A stretch of DNA of 64,000 bases from Nocardiopsis dassonvillei_B (lineage in GTDB: Bacteria > Actinomycetota > Actinomycetes > Streptosporangiales > Streptosporangiaceae). The position numbers and the translations under genes were made by a program. Positions 38,909 to 47,557 of this stretch are shown here, piece after piece. The notes beneath the pieces were generated by a model, which ran no database searches, was not told the origin of the DNA, and saw only the letters and a program-made list of their open reading frames with translations. Numbering within the stretch: position 1 is the first letter of the stretch; each line of letters opens with the position of its first letter. The DNA is taken from assembly GCF_964273065.1 (NCBI RefSeq), contig NZ_OZ186815.1, forward strand, positions 3,658,001 through 3,722,000, read 5' to 3'.

Positions 38909-38943
38909 GCGCCCCCGCTCCCCGACGACGGAAGCGGGGGCGC
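38909..38943. terminator. hairpin between tenA and SSI-like gene
   Basis: An 11-bp perfect stem (GCGCCCCCGCT with AGCGGGGGCGC) with a 13-base loop separates these convergent genes and may serve both. Confidence 0.65.
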
Positions 38944-38986
38944 GGGCCGACGGCCCGCACCCCCGCGAGGCTTCGCGAGCGCCCGG

Positions 38987-39559
38987 TCAGGGGGCGATGA
39001 CCTCCTCCACCTCGGCGAAGCGCTCGATCTCGCAGCCGTTGCGCTTGTTGAACTCGGTGTCGATCTCGGTGCCGTCGATGCTGCCGGTCACCCGGACCAC
39101 CTCGGGGCCGCCGATCTGCATCGTGCACATCATGTCGCTGGTGTCGAGCAGGAACGGTTCGGTCCCGACCTCCTCGATCTCCGCGCACGCGGACTCCGGG
39201 TCGGGGTGGTCGCCGCCGGCGGGGGCGCAGGTGAGCGTCCACGTCCCCTCCTCGAAGCCCGACTGGGGGGTCGGTCCCTCGTCGTCGCCGAGGGAGCGCT
39301 CGATGGTCAGTTCGGTGGAGGAGCCCTCGCCGGGCGCCTCCTGGGGGGCGTCGGTACCGTCCCCCCCGTCGGAGGGGGCATCCTGGTCGGGGGCGGAGGG
39401 ACTGGATTCGTCGGATCCGGTTGCCGGGGTGCCCACCTCGGTGGGCTCGTTGCCGCAGGCCGTCAGGAGCAGGCCGAGGGCCGCGAGCGCGGCGAGGCGG
39501 GTCGGCAGGGCCGTCGCGAAGGTGTGCTGAGCCATGACGCTTGGACGCCGCCGCGTCAC
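38987..39559 (-). CDS. lipoprotein with subtilisin-inhibitor-like (SSI) domain
   Basis: A 190-residue exported protein. A signal peptide ends in lipobox LLTAC (Cys about residue 35). A Gly/Ser/Asp/Pro-rich linker of about 45 residues follows. The C-terminal ~105 residues match the Streptomyces subtilisin inhibitor fold: WTLTCAPAGGDHPDPESAC, the reactive-loop-like segment MMCTMQIGGPE and NKRNGCE. Four conserved cysteines suit two disulfides. Classical SSI is a free secreted dimer of about 110 residues, so the lipid anchor and linker are unusual. GTG start at 39557-39559 with GGGAGGG upstream is preferred over an internal ATG. Inhibition of a protease is inferred. Confidence 0.75.
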   Translation of the reverse strand: MTRRRPSVMAQHTFATALPTRLAALAALGLLLTACGNEPTEVGTPATGSDESSPSAPDQDAPSDGGDGTDAPQEAPGEGSSTELTIERSLGDDEGPTPQSGFEEGTWTLTCAPAGGDHPDPESACAEIEEVGTEPFLLDTSDMMCTMQIGGPEVVRVTGSIDGTEIDTEFNKRNGCEIERFAEVEEVIAP

Positions 39560-39628
39560 TCACGGTTCCCTCCCCCGGAAAAATCTCCGGAGGATTCCGG
39601 AGGAAACGGATCTACATGGGGGTCATGG

Positions 39629-39958
39629 ATGTTCGGCAACGTGCCCGAGGTGGGCGTCACCGAGGTTCCCGCGGACGGATACCTGCTCGACGTGCGCGAG
39701 AACGACGAGTGGGCGGCGGGCCACGCCCCCGCCGCCGTGCACATTCCGCTCGGCGAGCTCAACGCCCGGGCCGGGGAGATCCCCCAGGACCGCAAGGTGT
39801 ACGTGGTCTGCCGCGCGGGCGGGCGCTCGGCGCAGGCCGTCGCCGCCCTCAACAACGCCGGGTGGACCTCGGTCAACGTCGCCGGGGGCATGCAGTCCTG
39901 GGAGCGCGCCGGACTCGACATGGCGGCCGACGCGGACGCCGAGCCGAGGGTGATCTGA
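39629..39958 (+). CDS. rhodanese-like sulfurtransferase domain protein
   Basis: A 109-residue single rhodanese domain. DVRENDEWAAGHAPAAVHIP and the active-site loop VYVVCRAGGRSAQA, with the persulfide Cys, are intact; the loop is CRAGGRS. It moves sulfane sulfur between cytoplasmic partners. The ATG at 39629 follows GGGGGT; a longer in-frame reading upstream is rejected. No partner gene identifies its substrate. Confidence 0.88.
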   Translation: MFGNVPEVGVTEVPADGYLLDVRENDEWAAGHAPAAVHIPLGELNARAGEIPQDRKVYVVCRAGGRSAQAVAALNNAGWTSVNVAGGMQSWERAGLDMAADADAEPRVI

Positions 39959-40034
39959 GTCCCATCGGGCCCGGAAAGCGATCGGATTGCCCAAAGCCCT
40001 GCCCCGCGGGGCCCTCGGGTGGCACTATGACGTC

Positions 40035-42083
40035 GTGAGTTCCGAGCGCGCGCCCCTCAGCGCCGCAGCCGTGCTGGCCTCCTCGGCGGACGCGGTGGTC
40101 GGTCTCGACAGTGAGCTCCGGGTGTTCCTGTGGAACCCGGCGGCCGAGCGACTGTTCGGCTGGCGGGCCGACGAGGTGCTCGGCGCCGCGCTGCCGATCG
40201 TCCCCGCCGAGTTGAAGGCCGAACACGGCGCGGTGCTCGAACAGGTGCGCGCCGGGCCCTCCCTCACCATCCACACCCGCCGCGTGCGCAGCGACGGCAC
40301 CCCGATCGACGTGCGGATCAGCACCGCCGCCCTGCCCGACCCGGAGGGCGGGCCCGGCGGCTGGGTGCTCACCCTCTACCCCACGGACAACGAGGAGCAG
40401 GCGCACACCGCCGCCATGGAGCGCGCCCGGCTGGTGCGCCGCCTCACCGACGTGGTCGTCGACATCAACGCGGACCTGAGCCTGCAGTCGGTGCTGGACC
40501 GCATCTCCAGCGGCATCACGGAGTTGACCGGCGCCGACGCCGGCGGCTTCGTCCTGCTCAACGAGGACCGGGTGGAGCTGGTGAGCATCACCCGGCTCTC
40601 CGAGGAGCTCCAGGGCTACAGCGCCCCGCTGGAGACCAGCCTGTTCGGCGAGCTGCTGCGCAGCGGCAAGTCGGTGCTGCTCGCCAACGAGGACACCCGG
40701 GGCCTGCAGGACCTGGTCTGGGCCGACCTTCCCGGCCTGCACACCATCGCCCTGTGCGTGTCCAACGTGCACGGCCGCCCCTACGGGGCCCTGTACGCCC
40801 TCTACAGCCAGCGCCGGGTCGGCCACGTCGAACTCGAACTGCTGGAGCTGCTGGCCGCCCACGCGGGGGTCGCCATCGGCAACGCGATGGCCTACGAGGA
40901 GCTCAACCACCAGCGGGTGCACGAGAAGGCGGTCGCCGACTCCAGTGCCGACGGCATCGCCGTGCTGGACTTCGGCGGCCGGGTGCGCAAGTGGAACCGC
41001 TCGGCCGTCGAGCTCACGGGCTACTCGGCCGAGGTGGTGGAGGGCCGCCACCCGCCGTTCCCGATCCCCGCCTGCCACGGCCGCCCGATCAAGCACCGGC
41101 TCAAGGACGGGCGCTGGCTGGAGATCCTCATGGCGCGGATCCCCCGCACCCACGAGTGGGTGGTGGACTTTCGCGACATCACCGCGCAGAAGGCCATGGA
41201 GGACGAGCGCGAGGCGTTCCTGGCCACCACCGGCCACGAGCTGCGCACCCCCATCACCGCGATCCACGGGTTCGCCACCACCCTGATCCGCAAGTGGTCC
41301 CGGATGAGCTCGGAGGCCCAGCGGGAGGCGGTGAGCAACATCGTGGACCGGTCCACGGCGCTGACCCTGCTGGTGGAGCGGCTCAGCCTGGGCTCCGACG
41401 CCTCCCGGGGAGAGCTGGACGTCAACCCCGTCCCGTTCGAGCTGGCCCGGGTGCTGCGCCAGGCCGTGATGACGTTCCGGTCCCTGTCGGACCGGCACGA
41501 CGTGGTGCTGAGCGCCTCCGGCGACCTGCCCACGGTGTTCGCCGACCCGCTGGCCACCGGCATCATCATGGACCAGCTGCTGGACAACTCCATCAAGTTC
41601 TCCCCCGAGGGCGGCACGGTGCACGTCGCGGTGGCGGTGGAGGGCGACACCGTCACGGTCTCGGTGGACGACGACGGCCCCGGCCTGCGGCCGGGCGACG
41701 AGGAGCGGGTGTTCGACCGCTTCTTCCAGGGCGGGGTGCGCGGCGACCGGCGCAGGTTCGGCGGCCTGGGGCTGGGGCTCTACATCGTGCGCAAACTCGC
41801 CCAGGACCAGGGCGGGGACGTCACGGCGCACAGGCTGGACCGCGGTACCCGCATGTGCTTCACCCTGCCGCTGCACCGGGGCGAGGGGCCCGGCCCGGAG
41901 GGAGGCGGGAGCGACGGGGAGGTCGTCGAACCGCCCGGGGTGGCGGCGGTCCGGGTCGGGGTGACCGGCCGGAGCGCGCCCCAGGGGCCACTCCCGTCAC
42001 AGGAAACGCCGAAAATCTCATCCGGCCCCGAAGCCCTGCCACGCCAGCGATCCACGCGCCCCAAGGCCGGCCGGCCCCGGTGA
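40035..42083 (+). CDS. PAS-GAF-PAS sensor histidine kinase
   Basis: A 682-residue soluble kinase; no membrane helix. PAS (about 12-110, ADAVVGLDSELRVFLWNPAA), GAF (about 145-290, SLQSVLDRISSGITELTGAD), PAS (about 300-385, DGIAVLDFGGRVRKWNRSAV), HisKA with phosphohistidine in TGHELRTPITAIHG (about 410) and HATPase with N box QLLDNSIKFS, G1 DDDGPGLRPG and G2 GLGLGLYIVRKL. The GTG at 40035 lies six bases after a CACTAT box, so the mRNA may be leaderless; a TTG at 39987 is an alternative. No response regulator adjoins; instead RsbW-like and STAS genes follow, hinting at partner-switch signalling. Confidence 0.88.
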   Translation: MSSERAPLSAAAVLASSADAVVGLDSELRVFLWNPAAERLFGWRADEVLGAALPIVPAELKAEHGAVLEQVRAGPSLTIHTRRVRSDGTPIDVRISTAALPDPEGGPGGWVLTLYPTDNEEQAHTAAMERARLVRRLTDVVVDINADLSLQSVLDRISSGITELTGADAGGFVLLNEDRVELVSITRLSEELQGYSAPLETSLFGELLRSGKSVLLANEDTRGLQDLVWADLPGLHTIALCVSNVHGRPYGALYALYSQRRVGHVELELLELLAAHAGVAIGNAMAYEELNHQRVHEKAVADSSADGIAVLDFGGRVRKWNRSAVELTGYSAEVVEGRHPPFPIPACHGRPIKHRLKDGRWLEILMARIPRTHEWVVDFRDITAQKAMEDEREAFLATTGHELRTPITAIHGFATTLIRKWSRMSSEAQREAVSNIVDRSTALTLLVERLSLGSDASRGELDVNPVPFELARVLRQAVMTFRSLSDRHDVVLSASGDLPTVFADPLATGIIMDQLLDNSIKFSPEGGTVHVAVAVEGDTVTVSVDDDGPGLRPGDEERVFDRFFQGGVRGDRRRFGGLGLGLYIVRKLAQDQGGDVTAHRLDRGTRMCFTLPLHRGEGPGPEGGGSDGEVVEPPGVAAVRVGVTGRSAPQGPLPSQETPKISSGPEALPRQRSTRPKAGRPR

Positions 42084-42206
42084 TTCACCGGGGCGTTGGT
42101 TTCCGTTCGAGGTGATCGGGGCATTTCCACCCCTGGCGGAATTCGCCGTCACACAACGGGCGGGTTCCGGACCGCACCACAGCACGAACTCGCAGGGACG
42201 AAAGCC

Positions 42207-42845
42207 GTGGCAGGAGATCACACCCCGTTCGACACCGGGGGTCACCCGAGCAAGGTCGAACGGCACGTCATCCTCCCCTACGTTCCCACCAGCGTGATGG
42301 ACGCGCGCCGCCGCCTGGGCGACGACCTGCGCGCCATGGGCATCCCCCAGGAGCGCATCGACGAGGCCGCCCTCATCATCAGCGAACTGGTCAGCAACGC
42401 GCTGCGCCACGCCAGCCCCCTGCCCACCCCCGCCAACCCGGCCAACAGCGTCGGCGTCGCCTGGCGGGCCGAGGTGGAGGCCTCCCCCGGGCCCGGCGGC
42501 TGGCTCGAGATCTCCGTCCGCGACGGCGGCTCCACCACCATGCCCCGGGTGGCCGACCCCGGCACCTCCGCACTGGGCGGTCGGGGTCTGGGGATCGTCC
42601 AGCACCTGGCCGGCCGCTGGGGCACCGAGATGGACGCGACCACCACCACGGTCTGGGCCGTGCTGGACCTGCCCGACGAGGACACCGCAGCGGAGTGCGG
42701 GGCGGGCGCCGCGGCGGACCACACGGCACCGTCCGCCGCCGACCGCGCGTCGGGGCGGGCCGGGCCCCCGCGCGGGGACGGGGCCGTCGCGTCCCTGCCC
42801 TTCACCGTCCGCGGCGGGGGCCGTGCCCGCGGCGCCCTGCTCTGA
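42207..42845 (+). CDS. RsbW-like ATP-binding anti-sigma/regulatory kinase
   Basis: A 212-residue HATPase_c_2 protein. A Bergerat fold occupies about 20-150: N box IISELVSNALRHA, G1 VRDGGSTTMPRV, G2 LGGRGLGIVQHLAGRWG. The C-terminal ~60 residues are a disordered Ala/Gly/Arg tail. GTG start with AGGGACG upstream; a longer in-frame start at 42096 lacks signals. Such proteins in actinobacteria phosphorylate STAS antagonists or bind sigma factors. The STAS gene 120 bases downstream is the likely partner. Confidence 0.82.
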   Translation: MAGDHTPFDTGGHPSKVERHVILPYVPTSVMDARRRLGDDLRAMGIPQERIDEAALIISELVSNALRHASPLPTPANPANSVGVAWRAEVEASPGPGGWLEISVRDGGSTTMPRVADPGTSALGGRGLGIVQHLAGRWGTEMDATTTTVWAVLDLPDEDTAAECGAGAAADHTAPSAADRASGRAGPPRGDGAVASLPFTVRGGGRARGALL

Positions 42846-42952
42846 CCCGCTCTGACCTGCGGTGCGCCGTTCCGGAGCCCGGTCCGCGGGAGGGAACGTG
42901 ACCGATGTCGCGAAACACCGTCAACGAGGTGGCCCGGTCCGGACCGGGCCGC

Positions 42953-42968
42953 TACAGTCACGACTGTG
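42953..42968 (+). promoter_or_regulatory. leaderless promoter of STAS gene
   Basis: TACAGT (42953-42958), seven bases, then the GTG. No Shine-Dalgarno lies between. Confidence 0.5.
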
Positions 42969-43322
42969 GAGTTGAAGATATCGAGCCGATCTCAAGATGA
43001 CCTCGCGGTGGTAACCGTCGGTGGCGAGATCGACCTGTACACGGCACCCCGCCTGCGCGACGAGCTCATCACGGCCCTCGACGAGGGGGCCCGGAGGCTG
43101 GTCATCGACATGTCGTCGACCGAGTTCTGTGACTCGACCGGCATCAGTGTCCTGCTCTCGGCGATGAAGCGTTCCCGCGACAAGGGCGGAGACCTGGAAC
43201 TGGTGGCCCCCAAACCGGCCGTCATGAAGGTCCTGGAGGTCACCGGCCTGCACGAGGTCTTCGTCATCCACCCCGACACCGACGCACTGCCGGTGGCCGC
43301 GGGTACCGGGACCGTCCCGTAG
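42966..43322 (+). CDS. STAS-domain anti-sigma factor antagonist
   Basis: A 118-residue single STAS domain, the phosphorylatable partner in anti-sigma switching. Core motifs: VTVGGEIDLYTAPRLRDEL, then the phospho-acceptor serine in FCDSTGISVLLSAMKRS. It resembles BldG and RsbV-type proteins; BldG orthology is not claimed. It is leaderless. It follows the RsbW-like gene and precedes a glycosyltransferase by 11 bases. Its target sigma factor is not in the window. Confidence 0.9.
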   Translation: MELKISSRSQDDLAVVTVGGEIDLYTAPRLRDELITALDEGARRLVIDMSSTEFCDSTGISVLLSAMKRSRDKGGDLELVAPKPAVMKVLEVTGLHEVFVIHPDTDALPVAAGTGTVP

Positions 43323-43333
43323 ACCGGGCCGCG

Positions 43334-44167
43334 GTGACACGGGGGGAGGGCGGCGGACCCGAGAAGGCTGGGATCGCCGTCGTGATCGCTGCCAAGGACG
43401 AGGAGGCGCGGGTCGGTCGCACCGTGACCGCCGCGCGGGCGCTGCCCGGGGTGGACCTGGTCGTCGTCGTCGACGACGGGTCCGCCGACCGCACCTCGGA
43501 GGTGGCCCTGGAGGCCGGGGCCCGGGTGCTCCGGCACAGCCGCAACCGCGGCAAGGGCGCGGCGATGGAGACCGGGGCCGAGGGCGTGCGGCTCATCGAG
43601 GAGCACGAGGAGAGCGCCGACGGGATCCGCCCGCCCCGGCACCTCCTCTTCCTCGACGCGGACCTGGAGGCGAGCGCGGCCGGGGCGGCGCCCCTGGTGG
43701 ACCCGGTCGCCGAGGGCAAGGCCGACATGACCATCGCGCTGTTCCCGGCCACCCGGCTGCGCCTGGGCGGCCACGGGTTCGTGGTGCGCCTGGCCCGCGG
43801 AGGCGTCCGCCGGGCGACCGGCTGGGAGCCCGAGCAGCCGCTCAACGGACAGCGCTGCATCACCCGCGCCGCGTTCGAGGCGGCGCGGCCGCTGGCACCG
43901 GGGTTCGGGGTGGAGACCGGGCTGACCATCGACGTGCTGCGGGCGGGACTGCGGGTGATCGAGGTGGAGGTGCCCCTGGAGCACCGGGCCACCGGAACCG
44001 ACCTGCGCGCCCAGCTGCACCGCGCACACCAGTTCGCCGACGTGCTGCGGGCGCTGGCCGCCCGCGAGCTGCGCCCCACCGTGCGGCGGGCCCTGGACGG
44101 CGCGCGCGGCCGTGCGAGGGCACGAAAGCGCGGTTCGGGACCGTTTTCTGGCAGAAATCGCCGGTAG
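43334..44167 (+). CDS. family 2 glycosyltransferase
   Basis: A 277-residue GT-A glycosyltransferase. Nucleotide-sugar motifs VVVVDDGSADRTSEVA (about 48) and LLFLDADLEAS (the DxD site, about 105) are intact, and QRCITRAAFEAARPL follows. There is no membrane helix, and the C-terminus is very basic (RGRARARKRGSG). The first GTG, 11 bases after the STAS gene, is taken as start. It may act on a polyprenol-phosphate or cell-surface precursor; the donor and acceptor are unknown. Confidence 0.85.
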   Translation: MTRGEGGGPEKAGIAVVIAAKDEEARVGRTVTAARALPGVDLVVVVDDGSADRTSEVALEAGARVLRHSRNRGKGAAMETGAEGVRLIEEHEESADGIRPPRHLLFLDADLEASAAGAAPLVDPVAEGKADMTIALFPATRLRLGGHGFVVRLARGGVRRATGWEPEQPLNGQRCITRAAFEAARPLAPGFGVETGLTIDVLRAGLRVIEVEVPLEHRATGTDLRAQLHRAHQFADVLRALAARELRPTVRRALDGARGRARARKRGSGPFSGRNRR

Positions 44168-44194
44168 TAACACCACAAATTCGCTCAGTAGCGA

Positions 44195-44209
44195 TACGCT
44201 CGCACGGTG
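44195..44209 (+). promoter_or_regulatory. leaderless promoter of DUF4446 gene
   Basis: TACGCT, six bases, then GTG at 44207. Confidence 0.5.
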
Positions 44210-44836
44210 TTCACCATGATCCTGGCCGTCACGGGCGTGCTCACGGGTCTGGGCGGACTCGCCCTGGGCGGGTACGCGCTGGCCAGAGCCCGCGCCATCG
44301 ACGCCGACACCCGTGTCCTCGCCCAGCGCGCCGCCGCCTCCGCACAGGTCGGCGGTGCCGACCCGCTCGCCGTGCGCGACATGGCGGTGCTCCACTACGA
44401 CGCCCTGGAGGAGATGTCCGGGGCCCGCTCCTTCTCCCTCGCCCTGCTCAACGGCGACGGGGACGGGGTGGTCGTCACGTCCATCAACGGCCGTACCGAA
44501 TCGCGCACCTACGCCAAGGCCGTGGTGCGCGGCGAGGCCGCGACCCTGCTCAGCCCCGAGGAGTACCGCGTGGTGCGGGCCGCCCGGCTGGGCGAGGGCA
44601 TCGGCGCGGCCGTGCCCGCCCCGCGCGTCAGCGGACCGGTGGTCGCCGAGGACGCCGAGGTCCCGGTCACCGTCGTCCCCGACCCCGAGGCCCCCGAGGC
44701 CGGGCCGGCCCCGGCGGCCGACACGGAGGAGGAGGCGGCGGTCGCCGCGGGGGTGATCGAGCCCGACACCTCCGTCCCGGCGGAGCACAGGACCGGTCTG
44801 CGCAGGGCGCCCGCCCCGCGGCGCGACCCGTCGTGA
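44207..44836 (+). CDS. DUF4446 family membrane-anchored protein
   Basis: A 209-residue protein. One N-terminal helix (ILAVTGVLTGLGGLALGGYA), a coiled spacer, then the DUF4446 core (about 55-130) MAVLHYDALEEMSGARSFSL and RTYAKAVVRGEA with SPEEYRVVRAA. A Glu/Ala/Pro-rich, low-complexity tail of about 75 residues ends in basic residues. The GTG at 44207 is leaderless; an internal ATG at 44216 is an alternative. The role is unknown. It precedes pheA by 38 bases. Confidence 0.8.
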   Translation: MFTMILAVTGVLTGLGGLALGGYALARARAIDADTRVLAQRAAASAQVGGADPLAVRDMAVLHYDALEEMSGARSFSLALLNGDGDGVVVTSINGRTESRTYAKAVVRGEAATLLSPEEYRVVRAARLGEGIGAAVPAPRVSGPVVAEDAEVPVTVVPDPEAPEAGPAPAADTEEEAAVAAGVIEPDTSVPAEHRTGLRRAPAPRRDPS

Positions 44837-44861
44837 TCGCCCCCGCCGCCCCGGGTGCGTA

Positions 44862-44877
44862 TAGCCTGAACACCATG
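44862..44877 (+). promoter_or_regulatory. leaderless promoter of pheA
   Basis: TAGCCT, seven bases, then ATG at 44875. No ribosome site lies between. Confidence 0.5.
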
Positions 44878-45822
44878 CCCAACCGCTACGCCTACCTCGG
44901 CCCCGAGGGCACCTTCACCGAGGCCGCGCTGCGGGCCCTGCGCCCCGACGCGGCCGACACCGCGCGCGTCCCCTGCGACGGGGTCGCCGCGGTCTTCGAC
45001 GCCGTCCGCACCGGCGCGGCCGAGGGCGGCGTCGTGCCCCTGGAGAACTCGGTCGAGGGCGGGGTCACCTCCACCATCGCCGAGCTCATCGGCGGCGAAC
45101 CGCTGGTCATCACCGGTGAGACCGCGGTCCCGGTGGAGTTCGCCCTGGTCGCCCGGCCCGGCGTCACCCTGCACGACGTCAAGACGGTGGCCACGCACCC
45201 GCACGCCCTGGCCCAGTGCCGGGGCTGGCTGGCCCGGCACCTGCCCGACGCCGAGACGCACACCGTCTCCTCCACGGCCGCCGCCGCCCGCGCCGTCTCC
45301 GAACCCGGGGCGCCCTACGACGCCGCGATCTGCGCCGTCATCGCCGGGGAGCGCTACGGGCTGCACGCCCTGGCGACCGGGGTGGGCGACCGCGCCGACG
45401 CGGCCACCCGGTTCATCTACCTGTCCCGGCCCGGGCGCCCGCCCGCGCCGACCGGTGCCGACCTGACGTCGGTGGTCGCGTTCATCGCCGACGACCACCC
45501 GGGAGCGCTCATCGAGGTCCTCACCCAGTTCGCGGTGCGCGGGGTCAACCTCACCAGGCTGGAGTCGCGGCCCACCGGCGACGGACTGGGCAGCTATTGC
45601 TTCTGCATCGACGCCGAGGGGCACGTCGCCGACGCCCGCGTCGGCGAGGCCCTCATGGGACTGCGCCGGGTCTGCCGCGACGTGCGCTTCCTGGGCAGCT
45701 ACCCGCGCAGCGGGCGGGCCACCGAGCTCGACCCGCCGCTGCGCCCCCGCCCCGCCACCGAGGCCGACTACGCCGAGTCGGAACGGTGGCTGGCCCGGAT
45801 CCGCTCCGGCGGGGTCGACTGA
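44875..45822 (+). CDS. pheA: prephenate dehydratase
   Basis: A 315-residue monofunctional PheA converting prephenate to phenylpyruvate in phenylalanine biosynthesis. The dehydratase domain (about 5-190) starts YLGPEGTFTEAAL and contains VPLENSVEGGV and the catalytic Thr in GDRADAATRFIYL (TRF). The ACT regulatory domain (about 205-280) carries DHPGALIEVLTQFAVRGVNL and ESRPTG, which senses phenylalanine. The ATG at 44875 is preferred because it begins the domain and is leaderless. It is near serS, as in Mycobacterium. Confidence 0.96.
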   Translation: MPNRYAYLGPEGTFTEAALRALRPDAADTARVPCDGVAAVFDAVRTGAAEGGVVPLENSVEGGVTSTIAELIGGEPLVITGETAVPVEFALVARPGVTLHDVKTVATHPHALAQCRGWLARHLPDAETHTVSSTAAAARAVSEPGAPYDAAICAVIAGERYGLHALATGVGDRADAATRFIYLSRPGRPPAPTGADLTSVVAFIADDHPGALIEVLTQFAVRGVNLTRLESRPTGDGLGSYCFCIDAEGHVADARVGEALMGLRRVCRDVRFLGSYPRSGRATELDPPLRPRPATEADYAESERWLARIRSGGVD

Positions 45823-45868
45823 CCCCGCGCACGGTCCCGCGCTCCCGGACCGGGCCCGCGGGCCGGGC

Positions 45869-46045
45869 TCAGGAGTCCGGGAGGCCGTCGTCGTCCTGCG
45901 CGTCGAACACCCACTCCTCGGCCGCGGCCCGGCGCAACTCCAGGTAGAGCGCCAGCCGCAGCGCGGTGTCGCGGGGCCGCTCGGTTTCGAGGGCCTCCAG
46001 CGCCGCACTCAGCTCCTCTGTGCTCATCTCGCGCAACGGTTTCAC
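45869..46045 (-). CDS. small hypothetical protein
   Basis: A 58-residue protein starting at GTG (46043-46045) after AAGGGGAC. It is a helical, charged peptide: MSTEELSAALEALETERPRD then ELRRAAAEEWVFDAQDDDGL. It lies on the strand opposite the convergent pheA and the divergent serS genes. A longer in-frame reading across serS is antisense and not credible. No family recognised; the good ribosome site supports it as real. Confidence 0.65.
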   Translation of the reverse strand: MKPLREMSTEELSAALEALETERPRDTALRLALYLELRRAAAEEWVFDAQDDDGLPDS

Positions 46046-46152
46046 TGCCGTCCCCTTCCCGGAACCCGGTGATCTCTCTTCGTGATGACGTGGTGACACC
46101 GCGTTCATGACGCGAACCGGGAAAAGATGTCTGCGGGGCCGGGGCCGGGCGG

Positions 46153-46168
46153 TAACCTGCAAGACGTG
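46153..46168 (+). promoter_or_regulatory. leaderless promoter of serS
   Basis: TAACCT (46153-46158), seven bases, then GTG at 46166. Confidence 0.55.
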
Positions 46169-47428
46169 ATCGACCTTCGCGCTCTCCGAGAAGACCCCGA
46201 CCGACTCCGCGCCTCGCAGCGGGCCCGCGGGGAGGACCCCTCCGTCGCCGACCGCCTGCTCGCGCTGGACTCCGAGCGCCGCTCCGCGCTCACCCGCTTC
46301 GAGACCCTGCGGGCCGAGCAGAAGAGCGTGGGCAAGTCGGTCTCCAAGGCCTCCCCGGAGGAGCGCGAGGCGCTCCTCGCCCGGGCCAAGGGGCTGGCCG
46401 CCGAGGTCAAGGCCGCCGAGGCCGAGGCCGACCGCCTCGCCGCCGAGCTGGACCGGGCCGTGGCCTCCGTGCCCAACCTCGTCGAGGAGGGCGCCCCCGA
46501 GGGCGGCGTCGACGACTTCAAGGTCCTCGACACCGTCGGCACCCCGCGCACGTTCGACTTCACCCCGCGCGACCACCTGGAACTGGGCGAGAAGCTCGGC
46601 GCCATCGACATGGAGCGCGGCGCCAAGGTGTCCGGTGCGCGCTTCTACTTCCTCACCGGCGTCGGAGCCCAGCTGGAGCTGGCCCTGCTGAACATGGCCA
46701 TGAACCAGGCCGTCGCCGCCGGGTTCACCCCGATGATCCCGCCCGTCCTCGTCAAGCCCGAGACCATGGAGGGCACCGGCTTCCTGGGCGCCCACGCCGA
46801 CGAGGTGTACCGGCTGCCCGCCGACGACCTCTACCTGGTGGGCACCTCCGAGGTGCCGCTGGCGGGCTACCACGCGGGGGAGATCCTGCCCGCCGACGTC
46901 CTGCCCAACCGGTACATCGGCTGGTCCCCGTGCTTCCGCCGGGAGGCAGGCTCCTACGGCAAGGACACCCGCGGCATCATCCGGGTGCACCAGTTCAACA
47001 AGGTGGAGATGTTCGTCTACACCCACCCCGACAACGCGCACGAGGAGCACCGGCGGCTGCTCGCCTGGGAGCGGGAGATGCTCGACAAGCTCGAGCTGCC
47101 CTACCGCGTCGTCGACATCGCCGCCGGCGACCTTGGCACCAGCGCCGCCCGCAAGTACGACTGCGAGGCGTGGGTCCCCACCCAGGAGACCTACCGCGAG
47201 CTGACCTCCACCTCGAACTGCACCGAGTTCCAGGCACGCCGCCTCAACGTGCGGTTCCGGGGCGAGGACGGCAGGACCCGCTTCGCCGCCACGCTCAACG
47301 GGACGCTCGCCACCACCCGGTGGATCGTCGCCATCCTGGAGAACCACCAGCAGGAGGACGGCTCGGTCGTGGTCCCCGAGGCGCTGCGCCCCTACCTGGG
47401 CCGCGACGTCCTGGAGCCGGTCAGGTAG
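46166..47428 (+). CDS. serS: seryl-tRNA synthetase
   Basis: A 420-residue class II synthetase that charges tRNA-Ser. It begins VIDLRALREDPDRLRASQRA, the standard SerRS start, followed by the long antiparallel coiled-coil arm (about 30-110). Class II motif 2 reads YIGWSPCFRREAGSYGKDTRG and motif 3 reads NGTLATTRWIVAILEN. YKLPADDLYLVGTSEVPL-type residues (LPADDLYLVGTSEVPLAGYH) form the active site. The GTG is chosen because it matches the family start and the leaderless box; an upstream in-frame ATG is 39 bases earlier. Confidence 0.97.
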   Translation: MIDLRALREDPDRLRASQRARGEDPSVADRLLALDSERRSALTRFETLRAEQKSVGKSVSKASPEEREALLARAKGLAAEVKAAEAEADRLAAELDRAVASVPNLVEEGAPEGGVDDFKVLDTVGTPRTFDFTPRDHLELGEKLGAIDMERGAKVSGARFYFLTGVGAQLELALLNMAMNQAVAAGFTPMIPPVLVKPETMEGTGFLGAHADEVYRLPADDLYLVGTSEVPLAGYHAGEILPADVLPNRYIGWSPCFRREAGSYGKDTRGIIRVHQFNKVEMFVYTHPDNAHEEHRRLLAWEREMLDKLELPYRVVDIAAGDLGTSAARKYDCEAWVPTQETYRELTSTSNCTEFQARRLNVRFRGEDGRTRFAATLNGTLATTRWIVAILENHQQEDGSVVVPEALRPYLGRDVLEPVR

Positions 47429-47434
47429 GACGCC

Positions 47435-47466
47435 CCGGTGCGCCCCGGCCTGCCGGGGCGCACCGG
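47435..47466 (+). terminator. serS terminator
   Basis: A 14-bp perfect stem with a 4-base loop (CCTG) lies six bases after the stop. Confidence 0.8.
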
Positions 47467-47477
47467 AAGACCACGAG

Positions 47478-47509
47478 GAGCCCGTCCCCGAGGATGAGGG
47501 GACGGGCTC
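47478..47509. terminator. second hairpin between serS and bpa
   Basis: A 12-bp perfect stem (GAGCCCGTCCCC with GGGGACGGGCTC), 8-base loop. It probably ends the minus-strand bpa transcript, and backs up serS. Confidence 0.7.
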
Positions 47510-47557
47510 CCGTGTGTGCGGTGCGCCCCGGCACGGGGCGTCCGCGCCCCGGCTCCC

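Noticed and set aside
45869..47347. 492-residue minus-strand frame covering serS
   Set aside because: It is antisense to a clear seryl-tRNA synthetase; only the last 58 codons, with their own ribosome site, are kept.
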